A stretch of 16,597 nt of DNA from Alistipes sp. (GCA_017391665.1 JAFOXS010000047.1:1-16597); one strand, 5' to 3'; positions 7,462 to 15,487 are shown, counted from the stretch's first letter. Made by a program: numbers and translations. Notes: generated by a model not told the origin, from the sequence alone.

Positions 7462-9441
7462 ATGATCGATCGCTCAACAGTTGATAGAATTTATGCCGCC
7501 GCTAATATCGTAGATATTATCGGTGACTATGTCACGCTCAAAAAGAAGGGTGTGAACTATCAGGCGTGCTGTCCGTTCCATAATGAGAAGACCCCCTCGT
7601 TTGTGGTTTCGCCATCGAAGGGTGTCTATAAATGTTTCGGTTGTGGCAAGGGTGGTAATGCCGTGACTTTTGTCATGGAGCATGAGAGTATCAGCTATCC
7701 CGAGGCGCTGAAGATCGTAGCCAAGCGTTACGGTATTGAGGTTGAAGAGCGCGAGCAGACAGAGGAGGATGTACGTCGCAACAATAACAGAGAGAGTATG
7801 TTCGCTCTGAATGGCTGGGCGGCTGAATACTTTTCGAAATATCTGCTCAATAACCCCGAGGGTAAGAGTGTCGGTCTGTCATATTTCTCGCAGAAGCGAG
7901 GCTTTACTGATGCGACTATTCATAAGTTTGGTCTGGGTTTCTGCTCGGCCAAGGGCGATGCACTAACACAGGCTGCTCTGGCAGCAGGGTATAAGGAGGA
8001 GTTTCTGCTCTCTACGGGACTTACGCTCAAGCGCGAGAGCGATGGACGGTTGTATGACCGTTTCCGCGACCGTGTGATGTTCCCTGTGCATAATATATCG
8101 GGACGAGTGGTTGCCTTTGGTGGTCGTACGCTGCGTACCGATAAAAGTGTGGCGAAGTATCAGAATTCGCCCGAGAGTGAGATATACAGCAAGACTCGCG
8201 AGTTGTATGGCCTCTATTTTGCCAAGAAGGCTATCCAGCAGCAGGGCTTCGCTATCATGGTGGAGGGTTATACCGATGTTATTTCGATGCATCAGGCTGG
8301 TGTGGAGAATGTTGTGGCATCGTCGGGTACGTCGCTCACCATCGAACAGATACGTCTGTTAAGCCGTTTTACCCGCAATATTACGGTCATCTATGATGGT
8401 GACTCGGCCGGTGTGAAGGCCACCATGCGAGGTATAGATATGATCCTTAAGGAGGGCATGAATGTCCGCATCGTATCCCTTCCTGTGGAGCACGATCCCG
8501 ACTCATTTGCGCGTGCACATACGGCCGATGAGGTTCGTGACTATATACAACGCACGGAGGAGGATTTCCTCTCATTCAAGGCGAAGATGCTGATGCGCGA
8601 GGCAGGTGCCGATCCTATACGCCGCTCGGAGGTGGTAGGGGATATGGTGCGCTCGATTGTGCAGATTCCCGACTCCATACAGCGCTCGATCTATATCAAG
8701 GAGTGCGCTCGCACGATGGATATTGACGAGAATGTCCTTGTCGCAGAGGTGGCGCGCAAGCGTGCTACGCAGACGGGTGATCAGCAGGCAGAGGAGTTTA
8801 TTCGTCGCCAGCAGGCACAGATACAGCGCGAGGCCAAGCAGGAGAGTGCCGAGGTTGACCTGTTGCGTCCTGCTACGGCAGGTAGCAGTATGGAGGCATT
8901 GGAGTATGAGTTGGTGAAGTATCTCCTGAAGTCGGGTCACAAGAATTATGAGGTTCTGGAGGCGCGTCAGGCTGTGCAGATTAATGTGGCTGATGAGATA
9001 TTGACAAGCATCGAAGAGGATAATATTACCTTCCTCAATCCGGTGTATAACCAGATTTTGCAGACCTACCGCGAGCAGTGGCAGCAACTGGGTGTTGGTG
9101 TTGAGGTACCTGCAGAGTACTTTGTCAATCATGACAATTTAACTGTTAGCGAAAAGGCCATCGATATACTATTCTCTGACGAAAATTATGTGGCAAGCGA
9201 GATCTGGAAGCAGAAGGATGTCCACGTCGAGAGCGAGGAAGAGATTCTGTCAGTCGGCGTTCCCAAGGCGATCATGCTCTACCGCTCGAAGATAATCGAG
9301 CGTATGATTGACGCACAGATGCAACGTTTGCAGTCGGGGGATCTGGATGAGGATGAAGCTGCGGAATGCATGAAGCAGATGGATCAGCTCAACCAGATGA
9401 AACTTATGTTCGCAAAGGGAAGCCAGCGCCTGATTCTGTAA
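7462..9441 (+). CDS. dnaG: DNA primase
   Basis: DnaG makes the RNA primers for replication and is recruited by the DnaB helicase. It has 659 residues. The N-terminal CHC2 zinc ribbon is intact: Cys37 and His40 in CCPFHNEKTPSF, and Cys58 and Cys61 in YKCFGCGKGG. The TOPRIM catalytic core shows the acidic glutamate in VEGYTD (Glu268) and the DGDSAG motif (Asp312, Asp314). The N-terminal RNA-polymerase-like subdomain includes DRVMFPVHNISGRVVAFGGR (203-222). The C-terminal part (about 470-659), which would bind DnaB, is less conserved. The start MIDRSTVDRIYAAANIVDII matches other Bacteroidales primases, so ATG 7462 is secure although it sits almost at the transcription start. uvrB diverges from the same gap. 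Confidence 0.96.
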   Translation: MIDRSTVDRIYAAANIVDIIGDYVTLKKKGVNYQACCPFHNEKTPSFVVSPSKGVYKCFGCGKGGNAVTFVMEHESISYPEALKIVAKRYGIEVEEREQTEEDVRRNNNRESMFALNGWAAEYFSKYLLNNPEGKSVGLSYFSQKRGFTDATIHKFGLGFCSAKGDALTQAALAAGYKEEFLLSTGLTLKRESDGRLYDRFRDRVMFPVHNISGRVVAFGGRTLRTDKSVAKYQNSPESEIYSKTRELYGLYFAKKAIQQQGFAIMVEGYTDVISMHQAGVENVVASSGTSLTIEQIRLLSRFTRNITVIYDGDSAGVKATMRGIDMILKEGMNVRIVSLPVEHDPDSFARAHTADEVRDYIQRTEEDFLSFKAKMLMREAGADPIRRSEVVGDMVRSIVQIPDSIQRSIYIKECARTMDIDENVLVAEVARKRATQTGDQQAEEFIRRQQAQIQREAKQESAEVDLLRPATAGSSMEALEYELVKYLLKSGHKNYEVLEARQAVQINVADEILTSIEEDNITFLNPVYNQILQTYREQWQQLGVGVEVPAEYFVNHDNLTVSEKAIDILFSDENYVASEIWKQKDVHVESEEEILSVGVPKAIMLYRSKIIERMIDAQMQRLQSGDLDEDEAAECMKQMDQLNQMKLMFAKGSQRLIL

Positions 9442-9451
9442 TGCAAAAAAA

Positions 9452-9568
9452 GGTAGAGGCCGGAGGCGTACGCGCCTTGCAGCGCATACCGTGTGCAAAC
9501 AGAAAATAAACAGAAAGATGTGTAAAACATAAAGATAAAAGAATTAGTTACCTTTATCCGGCTCTACC
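9452..9568 (+). other. Long-range inverted repeat with inner hairpins (possible structured RNA)
   Basis: GGTAGAGGCCGG (9452-9463) pairs with CCGGCTCTACC (9558-9568): 11 base pairs with one bulged G. Directly inside the left arm is a hairpin AGGCG-TACG-CGCCT (9464-9477), then a possible 5-bp stem TTGCA/TGCAA (9477-9498, sharing one base with the first hairpin), then about 60 A-rich bases that look unpaired. Together they would make a closed multi-branch fold in the dnaG-smpB gap. I know no described RNA with this shape, and there is no T-tract, so it is not a simple terminator. Whether it is transcribed is unknown. Confidence 0.3.
9549..9556 (+). promoter_or_regulatory. Possible smpB operon -7 box
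   Basis: TACCTTTA matches TAnnTTTG except for the last base. I see no good TTTG/TTG element 17-20 bp upstream. It would give a leader of roughly 90 bases before smpB. It overlaps the region just left of the 3' arm of the long-range inverted repeat, so only one of the two roles may be real. Confidence 0.3.
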
Positions 9569-9648
9569 CGTCATAGAAAAAGGCAAAAACAGTGCCATAA
9601 AAGGTGGAGCAAACGAACGTGTAGGTAGGCTATTTTAATGAAAGACTT

Positions 9649-10110
9649 ATGGCTGATTATAAAAATATAAACATACGCAACAAGCGCGCTACTTTCGACT
9701 ATGAGATCCTGGAGGAGTTCATCGCAGGTATTGTGCTGGTCGGAACGGAGATCAAGTCAATTAGACTGGGCAAGGCCTCGCTGACGGATTGTTACTGCTA
9801 CTTCGATCGTGGTGAGTTGTGGATTCGAGGCATGAACGTAGCTGAGTATGGCTGGGGTACGTGTAACAACCATGCGCCCAAACGTGATCGCAAACTGCTG
9901 CTTAATCGCAAGGAGTTAAATAAGTTGGAGCGCGCGTTGCAGGATCGTGGCTTGACCGTTGTGGGTCTGCGACTATTCCTGAGCGAGAAGGGATATGCCA
10001 AGGTTGTTATTGGCCTTGCACGTGGCCGTAAGGCATACGATAAGCGCGAGTATCTGAAGGAGAATGATGCCAAGCGCGAGATGGATAAGGCGATGAAACG
10101 CTATAAGTAG
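9649..10110 (+). CDS. smpB: SsrA (tmRNA)-binding protein
   Basis: SmpB (153 residues) binds tmRNA and places it in the A site of stalled ribosomes, starting trans-translation that tags the nascent peptide for proteolysis. Recognisable parts are the N-terminal [17 protein letters not shown], the core [19 protein letters not shown] (residues 32-50), [13 protein letters not shown], and the basic C-terminal tail with GRKAYDKRE (125-133) ending in MKRYK, which lies along the mRNA channel. Length is usual. ATG 9649 matches the family start; the ATG at 9638 is out of frame. This is the first gene of a compact + strand operon, and the next gene starts one base after its TAG. The tmRNA gene itself is not in the window. 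Confidence 0.95.
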   Translation: MADYKNINIRNKRATFDYEILEEFIAGIVLVGTEIKSIRLGKASLTDCYCYFDRGELWIRGMNVAEYGWGTCNNHAPKRDRKLLLNRKELNKLERALQDRGLTVVGLRLFLSEKGYAKVVIGLARGRKAYDKREYLKENDAKREMDKAMKRYK

Positions 10111-10111
10111 C

Positions 10112-10894
10112 ATGAAACGAGATATAAAAGCCGTATTTTTCGATATTGACGGAACACTGGTCAGTTTCCGTACTCACGAGGTGCCCGACTCGGCACGACG
10201 TGCCATTGAGCGTCTGCGTGAGCGAGGTACCAAGGTTTTCATCGCTACTGGTCGTCTGTTGTGTCATACTGATGCCGTGGGAGATCTGGAGGTGGATGGC
10301 TATGTCACCGTTAATGGTGGCTGCTGCCTCACTTCGTCGGGCGAGATTATCTACGAGGAGGCTTTTCCGCAGTCGGTGCTCGATAAGGTCTTTGCTCTGG
10401 AGGAGCGTTATGGCTTTCAGTCGGCGCTGATGACGCAGAAGAATATGTACGTTGACCATTATAACCCTGCGGTGCAGACCATAGCCGATATGATTAAAAT
10501 CTACCCAGAGGTGGCCGATCGAAGAGAGGTGGCAAAGGTGCAGCCCGTTCTGCAGATGTGCCCCTACGTAAGGCCAGAGTTGGAGAGCGAGATCATGGAG
10601 CAGTTGCCCGAGTGTGTCCCCAGCCGATGGATTGACCTCTTTATGGATATCAACATTAAAGGTATCGACAAGTCTGTCGGAGCACGTAAGGTGATGGAGT
10701 ATTACGGACTTACGATGCAGGAGGCCATGGCTTTTGGTGATGGGGGCAATGATTTGCCTCTGATTCGTGATGTGGCCGTTGGTGTTGTTATGGGCAATGC
10801 CTGCGAGGAGTTGAAGGCCGAGGCCGATTATATCACCTCGTCGGTGGATGAGGATGGCGTAAGCCGAGCATTGGAGTATTTTGAATTGATATAA
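10112..10894 (+). CDS. Cof-type HAD-superfamily (IIB) phosphatase
   Basis: This 260-residue protein is a haloacid-dehalogenase-fold hydrolase, probably acting on a small phosphorylated metabolite in the cytoplasm. Motif I is FFDIDGTL with nucleophile Asp11 and acid/base Asp13. Motif II is the Thr in IATGR (44-48). Motif III is the lysine in GIDKSVG (Lys187). Motif IV is GDGGND (209-214) with the Mg-binding aspartates. A C2B-type cap domain lies between about residues 85 and 180, which places it in the Cof/YidA/YbjI group. The substrate cannot be deduced, since this group is promiscuous on sugar and nucleotide phosphates and flavin mononucleotide. It starts one base after smpB and ends three bases before tsaB, so it is part of the same transcript. 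Confidence 0.9.
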   Translation: MKRDIKAVFFDIDGTLVSFRTHEVPDSARRAIERLRERGTKVFIATGRLLCHTDAVGDLEVDGYVTVNGGCCLTSSGEIIYEEAFPQSVLDKVFALEERYGFQSALMTQKNMYVDHYNPAVQTIADMIKIYPEVADRREVAKVQPVLQMCPYVRPELESEIMEQLPECVPSRWIDLFMDINIKGIDKSVGARKVMEYYGLTMQEAMAFGDGGNDLPLIRDVAVGVVMGNACEELKAEADYITSSVDEDGVSRALEYFELI

Positions 10895-10897
10895 TAT

Positions 10898-11602
10898 ATG
10901 TCACTTATTTTATGTATTGAGACAGGCACCAATATCTGCTCTGTCGGTATTTCGCGCGATGGCGAACTTGTGTCGCTGCGTGAGAGTGCCGAGGGACGTG
11001 ATCATGCCAAGCATGTGGGTGTGTTTGTCGATGAGTTGCTGCGCGAAACGGGTGTAATGCCCGATGAGTTGGATGCCGTAGCCGTAGGTATGGGCCCCGG
11101 ATCATATACGGGTCTGCGTATCGGAGTGTCGTTTGCCAAGGGTCTTTGTTATGGCTTGCATATTCCGCTCATTGCCGTAGGTTCGCTGGATGCACTGGCC
11201 GAGGTGGCTATTGAGGATAATGAGGCGGGTATATTGACCGTTGATAAGTGGGATGATGCTGTGTTGTGTCCCATGGTGGATGCACGCCGTATGGAGGTCT
11301 ATACACGTTTGTACAATGCCAAGGGTGAGCCTTTGAGTGAAGTGTCAGCCGAGGTTGTTGATGAGCATACATTTGCCGATGTGCGTCGCGATAAGCAACT
11401 TATTATTTTCGGAAACGGTGCTGAGAAGTGTTGCGAGGTTCTATCCGATGCAACGTATATCAATGTAGCCCCGTCGGCACGCGGTCTGGCTCGATTGGCT
11501 GAGCAGCGTCTGCAGGCTGGCCAGACTGAGGATATAGCCTATTTTGAGCCATTCTATCTGAAGGATTTTGTTGTTATTCCCTCAAAGAAAAAACTGCTGT
11601 AG
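10898..11602 (+). CDS. tsaB: tRNA threonylcarbamoyladenosine biosynthesis protein TsaB
   Basis: TsaB (234 residues) is the non-catalytic partner of TsaD in making the t6A modification next to the anticodon of tRNAs that read ANN codons. It has the ASKHA-fold N-terminus LILCIETGTNICSVGI (3-18) and the hallmark GMGPGSYTGLRIG at 64-76, followed by KGLCYGLHIPLIAVGSLDAL. The full metal-binding histidine pair of TsaD is not present, as expected for TsaB. Length is normal. It lies three bases after the HAD gene and two bases before the Nim-like gene, inside the smpB operon. Confidence 0.93.
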   Translation: MSLILCIETGTNICSVGISRDGELVSLRESAEGRDHAKHVGVFVDELLRETGVMPDELDAVAVGMGPGSYTGLRIGVSFAKGLCYGLHIPLIAVGSLDALAEVAIEDNEAGILTVDKWDDAVLCPMVDARRMEVYTRLYNAKGEPLSEVSAEVVDEHTFADVRRDKQLIIFGNGAEKCCEVLSDATYINVAPSARGLARLAEQRLQAGQTEDIAYFEPFYLKDFVVIPSKKKLL

Positions 11603-11604
11603 AG

Positions 11605-12081
11605 ATGAGATACGATAATGGAGCTGTGCGCCGTCAGGATCGTCTTTTGAGTGAGGAGCGGGCAGTGGAACTTTTGCAGAAAGGAGAGTATGGATTCCTT
11701 GCTATGGCGTCGGCGGAGGGTGGCTATGGCGTGCCTATAAACTATGCCGTAAAAGGCGATACTATTTATATGCATTGCGCGCCCGAGGGGGCGAAACTGC
11801 GAGCCATTGCGAACGATGAGCGAGTGATGTTCTGCGTGGTTGGCCAGAGGCGTATTGTACCTGCTGAGTTTACGACAATGTATGAGTCGGTGATGGCTCA
11901 AGGCTCTGCCCGTATAGTGGATACTGAGACGGAGCGCCGCGAGGCATTGAAGTTGATAGTTGAGAAATATGCTCCTGAGCATTGCAAGGCGGGTATGGCT
12001 GCAATAGAGCGTTCGATCAGCCGCACGGCAGTAATCGCAATCGATGTCGAGTGTCTGACCGGAAAACAGAAATCGAGATAA
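11605..12081 (+). CDS. Nim-like pyridoxamine 5'-phosphate oxidase-family flavoprotein
   Basis: This is a 158-residue split-barrel FMN-binding-type protein. It resembles the nitroimidazole-resistance (Nim) group in order and spacing: a basic N-terminus then RLLSEERAVELLQKGEYGFLAM, the strand GVPINYAVKGDTIYMHCAPEGAKLRAI (42-68), FCVVGQRRIVP (76-86), and a C-terminal IAIDVECLTGKQ. His57 in the YMHCAPEGAK segment is the conserved family histidine. Members of the wider family reduce or bind flavin- or F420-linked substrates; Nim proteins are credited with reducing 5-nitroimidazoles. Whether this one confers any drug tolerance cannot be read from sequence. It is the last gene of the smpB-tsaB operon, two bases after tsaB, and a terminator follows 20 bp later. 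Confidence 0.8.
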   Translation: MRYDNGAVRRQDRLLSEERAVELLQKGEYGFLAMASAEGGYGVPINYAVKGDTIYMHCAPEGAKLRAIANDERVMFCVVGQRRIVPAEFTTMYESVMAQGSARIVDTETERREALKLIVEKYAPEHCKAGMAAIERSISRTAVIAIDVECLTGKQKSR

Positions 12082-12097
12082 AGAATATATAGAAGAC

Positions 12098-12130
12098 AAA
12101 AAAATCCCCGCTTAAGCAGGGATTTTTTAT
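12098..12130. terminator. Bidirectional intrinsic terminator
   Basis: AATCCCCGC-TTAA-GCAGGGATT (12103-12124) forms a 9-bp stem with one C:A mismatch. It is followed by a T-run (12123-12128) on the + strand and by the complement of the A-run 12098-12104 on the minus strand. It can therefore end both the smpB operon and the converging oxidoreductase gene. Confidence 0.88.
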
Positions 12131-12145
12131 TTATATTATTAATGA

Positions 12146-13384
12146 TTAGTCAATCAATATTGTTTGGTTTGTGAGGCGGCTGGTCTCGGCCTCATAGCAA
12201 ACAACGTGGCTCTCGATCGATGATTCGATTGTAGAGCTCAGGATACCTTCGCTTGAGCGAGTGATGCTGTTTACGAACTCTTCGACGATATTGAGATCGG
12301 CACCGGCGTGGAACGGCTGGCCGCAGAGATCCGAGAAGTCATATACGGTCTCCTCATTGCCACGGAACTTGCGTACACGGAGTGTCTTCTCATTACCGTC
12401 TATTTCGCCATGTGTCATTTTGATATGCGTAGCACGGAGGTCGTCCATAGTGAATGCATTGACAACGAACGAGATGGTGGTTTCATTCTCCAACTCCATG
12501 TTTACAACCTGATGGTCGGTTACATCGTTGTCGCAGTGGTATACGCAGCGACCAAACTTGCCATTTTGCAGCTCCTCGTCAATGACATTATCAATAGTTT
12601 TGCCCTCGGGTACGTCGAAGTTGCGAATCCACTCTTTGCGCTCCTTATACAAATGAACAGCCGAATAGGGGCATGTAGTTTCCACCTGGCAGTTTATACA
12701 ACGTGCGGCACTGCCCTCGGGAGCGTTCTTTTCACAGAACCAACGCAGAGACCCGAAAGAGCTTACCTTCTTACACTTTGAACCACCGATCCACAGCAGG
12801 AAATCGATATCATGGCAGCATTTGGCAATCAACATAGGATTGGTTTTGCTTGCCTTGCTCCACAAGCCGCGGACATAGCTGTGCGTCATGCGGTCGATGT
12901 TAATCTCTGCATAGTGGTTTATAGAGATTATCTCGCCCAATTCGCCCGACTCCACCAACTCCTTAATCTTCATGAAGTAGGGGTGGAAGCGGAGCACGTG
13001 GCATACACCTACGATGACACCCTTGCGCTTTGATGCCTCAAGAATATCGAGACACTCCTGCTTGGTCTGGGCAATAGGTTTCTCAAGGAGTACATGATAG
13101 CCAGCCTCGATTGCGCGCATGCAAGGTTCATAGTGCTTATCCTCGGGCGTTCCGATCAGAACTGCGTCGGCTTCAATGTGATTAGCGAAGAAATCATCGA
13201 AAGAAGAGAAACAAGCCTCAGCCGGTACGCCGAACTTATCGGCTACCAGTTTGCGACGTATCTCTACGGGCTCAACAATGCCGACTAATTTCAACCTCTC
13301 GGGATTGCGGACGGCATATTCGAGATATTTGTTGGTGCGGTTGCCCGCGCCAATGACAACAATTTTAACTTGTTGAAGGTTCAT
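12146..13384 (-). CDS. Gfo/Idh/MocA-family oxidoreductase with a cysteine cluster
   Basis: This 412-residue NAD(P)-dependent dehydrogenase probably acts on a sugar, inositol or related polyol derivative in the cytoplasm. The N-terminal Rossmann fold has VIGAGNR (10-16) and the acidic residue Glu38 after the second strand (VGIVEP). The family EKP motif is at 101-103 (LLEKPIA) and the catalytic histidine of the second domain is in CCHDIDF (His191). An inserted segment holds cysteines 229, 232 and 238 (CINCQVETTC), followed by 280 and 284 (CVYHC), a possible metal site. It is a single-gene minus-strand unit between the bidirectional terminator and its own promoter. No sugar-degradation neighbours are visible, so the substrate is unknown. 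Confidence 0.9.
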   Translation of the reverse strand: MNLQQVKIVVIGAGNRTNKYLEYAVRNPERLKLVGIVEPVEIRRKLVADKFGVPAEACFSSFDDFFANHIEADAVLIGTPEDKHYEPCMRAIEAGYHVLLEKPIAQTKQECLDILEASKRKGVIVGVCHVLRFHPYFMKIKELVESGELGEIISINHYAEINIDRMTHSYVRGLWSKASKTNPMLIAKCCHDIDFLLWIGGSKCKKVSSFGSLRWFCEKNAPEGSAARCINCQVETTCPYSAVHLYKERKEWIRNFDVPEGKTIDNVIDEELQNGKFGRCVYHCDNDVTDHQVVNMELENETTISFVVNAFTMDDLRATHIKMTHGEIDGNEKTLRVRKFRGNEETVYDFSDLCGQPFHAGADLNIVEEFVNSITRSSEGILSSTIESSIESHVVCYEAETSRLTNQTILID

Positions 13385-13441
13385 TTTGCGTAGTTGGTTA
13401 GTAAGTTTTGCGTTTATCCTTCAGCAAACACATTTTCCTCG

Positions 13442-13472
13442 CAAAGTTATACATATTTTGTCATTCTGCAAA
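13442..13472 (-). promoter_or_regulatory. Promoter of the Gfo/Idh/MocA gene
   Basis: On the minus strand TTTG (13472-13469), a 19-bp spacer and TAACTTTG (13449-13442) match the Bacteroides -33/-7 consensus at the classic spacing. Transcription would begin near 13437, leaving a leader of roughly 50 bases. Confidence 0.75.
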
Positions 13473-13619
13473 TTTTTTTTATATCAAATTGTTTCTTTCT
13501 GCGGAGTACTGTCTCTATGATAATAGCAATTGATGGGTCATGCTATTTCCATGTTTTTACTTTTGTTGGCTAAATGGTATAAAACTACGTTTCGAGAGCA
13601 TATTTTATATATTTTTCTG

Positions 13620-13627
13620 TATATTTG
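13620..13627 (+). promoter_or_regulatory. Probable promoter -7 box of the transporter gene
   Basis: TATATTTG matches TAnnTTTG and lies 25 bases before the ATG at 13653. No good TTTG/TTG is present at the expected distance upstream. A second consensus box, TACTTTTG (13558-13565), also lacks a -33 partner. The whole gap 13385-13652 is AT-rich and holds only these signals and the opposite-strand promoter. Confidence 0.45.
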
Positions 13628-13652
13628 CATTTATTTAGTTTAAAAATAGGTT

Positions 13653-14993
13653 ATGAGCAACGAAACAAGAGCCTCTTTCGGAGGTAAATTGAGTGCAATA
13701 TTGGTTGCCGCAGGTAGTGCAATCGGACTGGGAAGTATCTGGCGTTTCCCATATATGGCCGGCGAGCATGGAGGAGCCGCATTCTTATTGGTATATCTTC
13801 TCTGTGTATTTGTAGTGGGCATACCCGTTATGCTGGCGGAGTTCTCGGTAGGTCGTCGTACAAAGATGAATGCTGTGGGTGGTTATCGCTCATTGTCAAA
13901 GCCCTGGCGATGGCTGGGCTATTGCGGTGTATTGGGCGCACTCTTCATTTCGGGTTACTACTATATCGTAGCTGGCTGGTCGCTTGAGTATATGGTGAGT
14001 TCGTTTACCGGCTCGCTCTACTCATCACCTGATAGCTTTACCGACCAGTTTTCATCATTCCAGGCATCATGGCGACAGGTATTTTATACCTTTATTTTCA
14101 TTCTGCTTACGCATCTGATTATTATCCGTGGTGTTGAGAAGGGTATCGAGAAGGCATCGAAGGTGATGATGCCTGCACTTTTTATCATTTTGATCATTAT
14201 GGCAATCCGTGTTGCCTTTATGCCCGGAGCGTCGGAGGGATACCGTTTCTTCCTCGAGCCCGATTTCAGGGAGGCTTTCACTGCCAAGACCATCTTTATG
14301 GCAATCGGTCAGGCCTTTTTCTCTCTCTCGGTCGGTATGGGTTGCATGGTAACCTATGCATCCTATTTCAAGAAGGATAACAACCTTACAAGCACTTCGT
14401 TCAGCGTGGCTTTGCTCACTCTGCTTGTGGCGGTGCTGGCGGGTCTGGTAATCTTCCCCGCTGTGTTTAGTGCAGGTTTGCAGCCGTCGGAGGGAGCTTC
14501 GCTTATCTTCGTTACTCTGCCCGAGATTTTCAAGGATATGCCCTTTGCTTCGGCATGGTCGGTGGTATTCTTTGTGCTGCTTACTATGGCGTCGCTTACC
14601 TCTACCATCTCATTCCATGAGGTTTTGACAGCATATTTCCTTGAGGAGTATAATATCTCTCGTAAGGCTGCTACGCGCATTACCTCGGCTTTGTCGATGG
14701 CATTGTGTCTGCTCTCGCTTCTTTGGGTATTTGATATAAATGTATTGGATTTGCAGGGCGTCTCATTCTTTGAAATATTTGACTATACGACAGCCAATAT
14801 CCTGATGCATCTGGGTGGTCTGTTTACATGTATCTTTGCTGCATGGAAGATGAAGCCGCAGTTTATGCGTGACGAGCTGACCAATTATGGTCAGATGCGT
14901 GGACGCGCATTCCCGCTCCTTTATTATACGTTGCGTTATGTGACACCTTTGCTTATTATCTATATCTTCCTTAAGAATCTGGGCATACTGTAG
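13653..14993 (+). CDS. Sodium-dependent transporter, NSS/SNF family
   Basis: This 446-residue inner-membrane protein has the LeuT-type architecture of the neurotransmitter:sodium symporter family, which uses the sodium gradient to import amino acids or related small molecules. TM1 carries GSAIGLGSIWRFPYMAGEHGG (residues 21-41), where the unwound helix normally binds sodium and substrate. TM6 carries SLSVGMGCMVTYASYF (224-239). About eleven hydrophobic segments can be counted, as in many bacterial members. The usual GLGN of TM1 reads GLGS here (Ser28), at the asparagine that ligates Na1 in LeuT. Substrate is unknown. The lipoprotein gene follows after 46 bp with no terminator in between, so the two may share a transcript. 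Confidence 0.9.
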   Translation: MSNETRASFGGKLSAILVAAGSAIGLGSIWRFPYMAGEHGGAAFLLVYLLCVFVVGIPVMLAEFSVGRRTKMNAVGGYRSLSKPWRWLGYCGVLGALFISGYYYIVAGWSLEYMVSSFTGSLYSSPDSFTDQFSSFQASWRQVFYTFIFILLTHLIIIRGVEKGIEKASKVMMPALFIILIIMAIRVAFMPGASEGYRFFLEPDFREAFTAKTIFMAIGQAFFSLSVGMGCMVTYASYFKKDNNLTSTSFSVALLTLLVAVLAGLVIFPAVFSAGLQPSEGASLIFVTLPEIFKDMPFASAWSVVFFVLLTMASLTSTISFHEVLTAYFLEEYNISRKAATRITSALSMALCLLSLLWVFDINVLDLQGVSFFEIFDYTTANILMHLGGLFTCIFAAWKMKPQFMRDELTNYGQMRGRAFPLLYYTLRYVTPLLIIYIFLKNLGIL

Positions 14994-15039
14994 TGCTTTG
15001 GAATGATGATTGGTTGGGATGTAAGCTGAACAAAAATTT

Positions 15040-15468
15040 ATGAGAATGAAGTGTTTATTGAAAATGACAATGGTTGTTGCGCTGCTGACACTGATGGCAG
15101 GCTGTTGCGCTTGCCGCAAGGGTAAGAATAATGTGGCTTTGCAGGGTACACAGTGGCAGTTGGTAAGAATGATGGGACGCGATCTGACGTTTGATAACGA
15201 TAAGTTTGTATTCACATTCACCGATGGCGAGTTTGCGGGCATGGGCGCCTGCAACCGTATGATGGGACAATATGTAACATCGCTCACGGGAGCCATGACC
15301 TTTAAGGGACTGGCTTCGACCCGCATGATGTGCCCTGATTTGGCTCTTGAGACAGAGTTTGCGCAGATTCTTGAGCGTGCTACCCACTATGAGATTGACG
15401 GCGATATGTTGCTGATCCTCTCCAATGGTGAGATGCAGGCTGTCCTGCATGCCATAAACGCGAAATAG
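15040..15468 (+). CDS. META-domain (HslJ-like) lipoprotein
   Basis: This 142-residue protein begins with a type II signal peptide: basic MRMKCLLK, a hydrophobic core, and the lipobox LMAGC with Cys22 as the lipidated residue. The mature part is one META domain: GTQWQLV (36-42), FADGEF-like strand FTDGEFAGMGACNRMMGQY (60-78), and STRMMCPD (93-100), followed by a helix with ETEFAQILERA. The paired cysteines 71 and 98 may form a disulfide. META-domain lipoproteins are linked to envelope stress and, in E. coli HslJ, to novobiocin tolerance and heat induction; no precise activity is established. It lies downstream of the transporter and upstream of a strong terminator. Confidence 0.85.
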   Translation: MRMKCLLKMTMVVALLTLMAGCCACRKGKNNVALQGTQWQLVRMMGRDLTFDNDKFVFTFTDGEFAGMGACNRMMGQYVTSLTGAMTFKGLASTRMMCPDLALETEFAQILERATHYEIDGDMLLILSNGEMQAVLHAINAK

Positions 15469-15487
15469 AGCATAGAGAAATATCATG

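Noticed and set aside
8572..9132. A 186-codon minus-strand open frame within dnaG
   Set aside because: It is antisense to the primase C-terminal region, has no recognisable domain, and no promoter box or neighbour supports it.
9638..9648. ATG at 9638 as an smpB start or a leader peptide
   Set aside because: It is out of frame with smpB, and I saw no supporting signal for a leader peptide.
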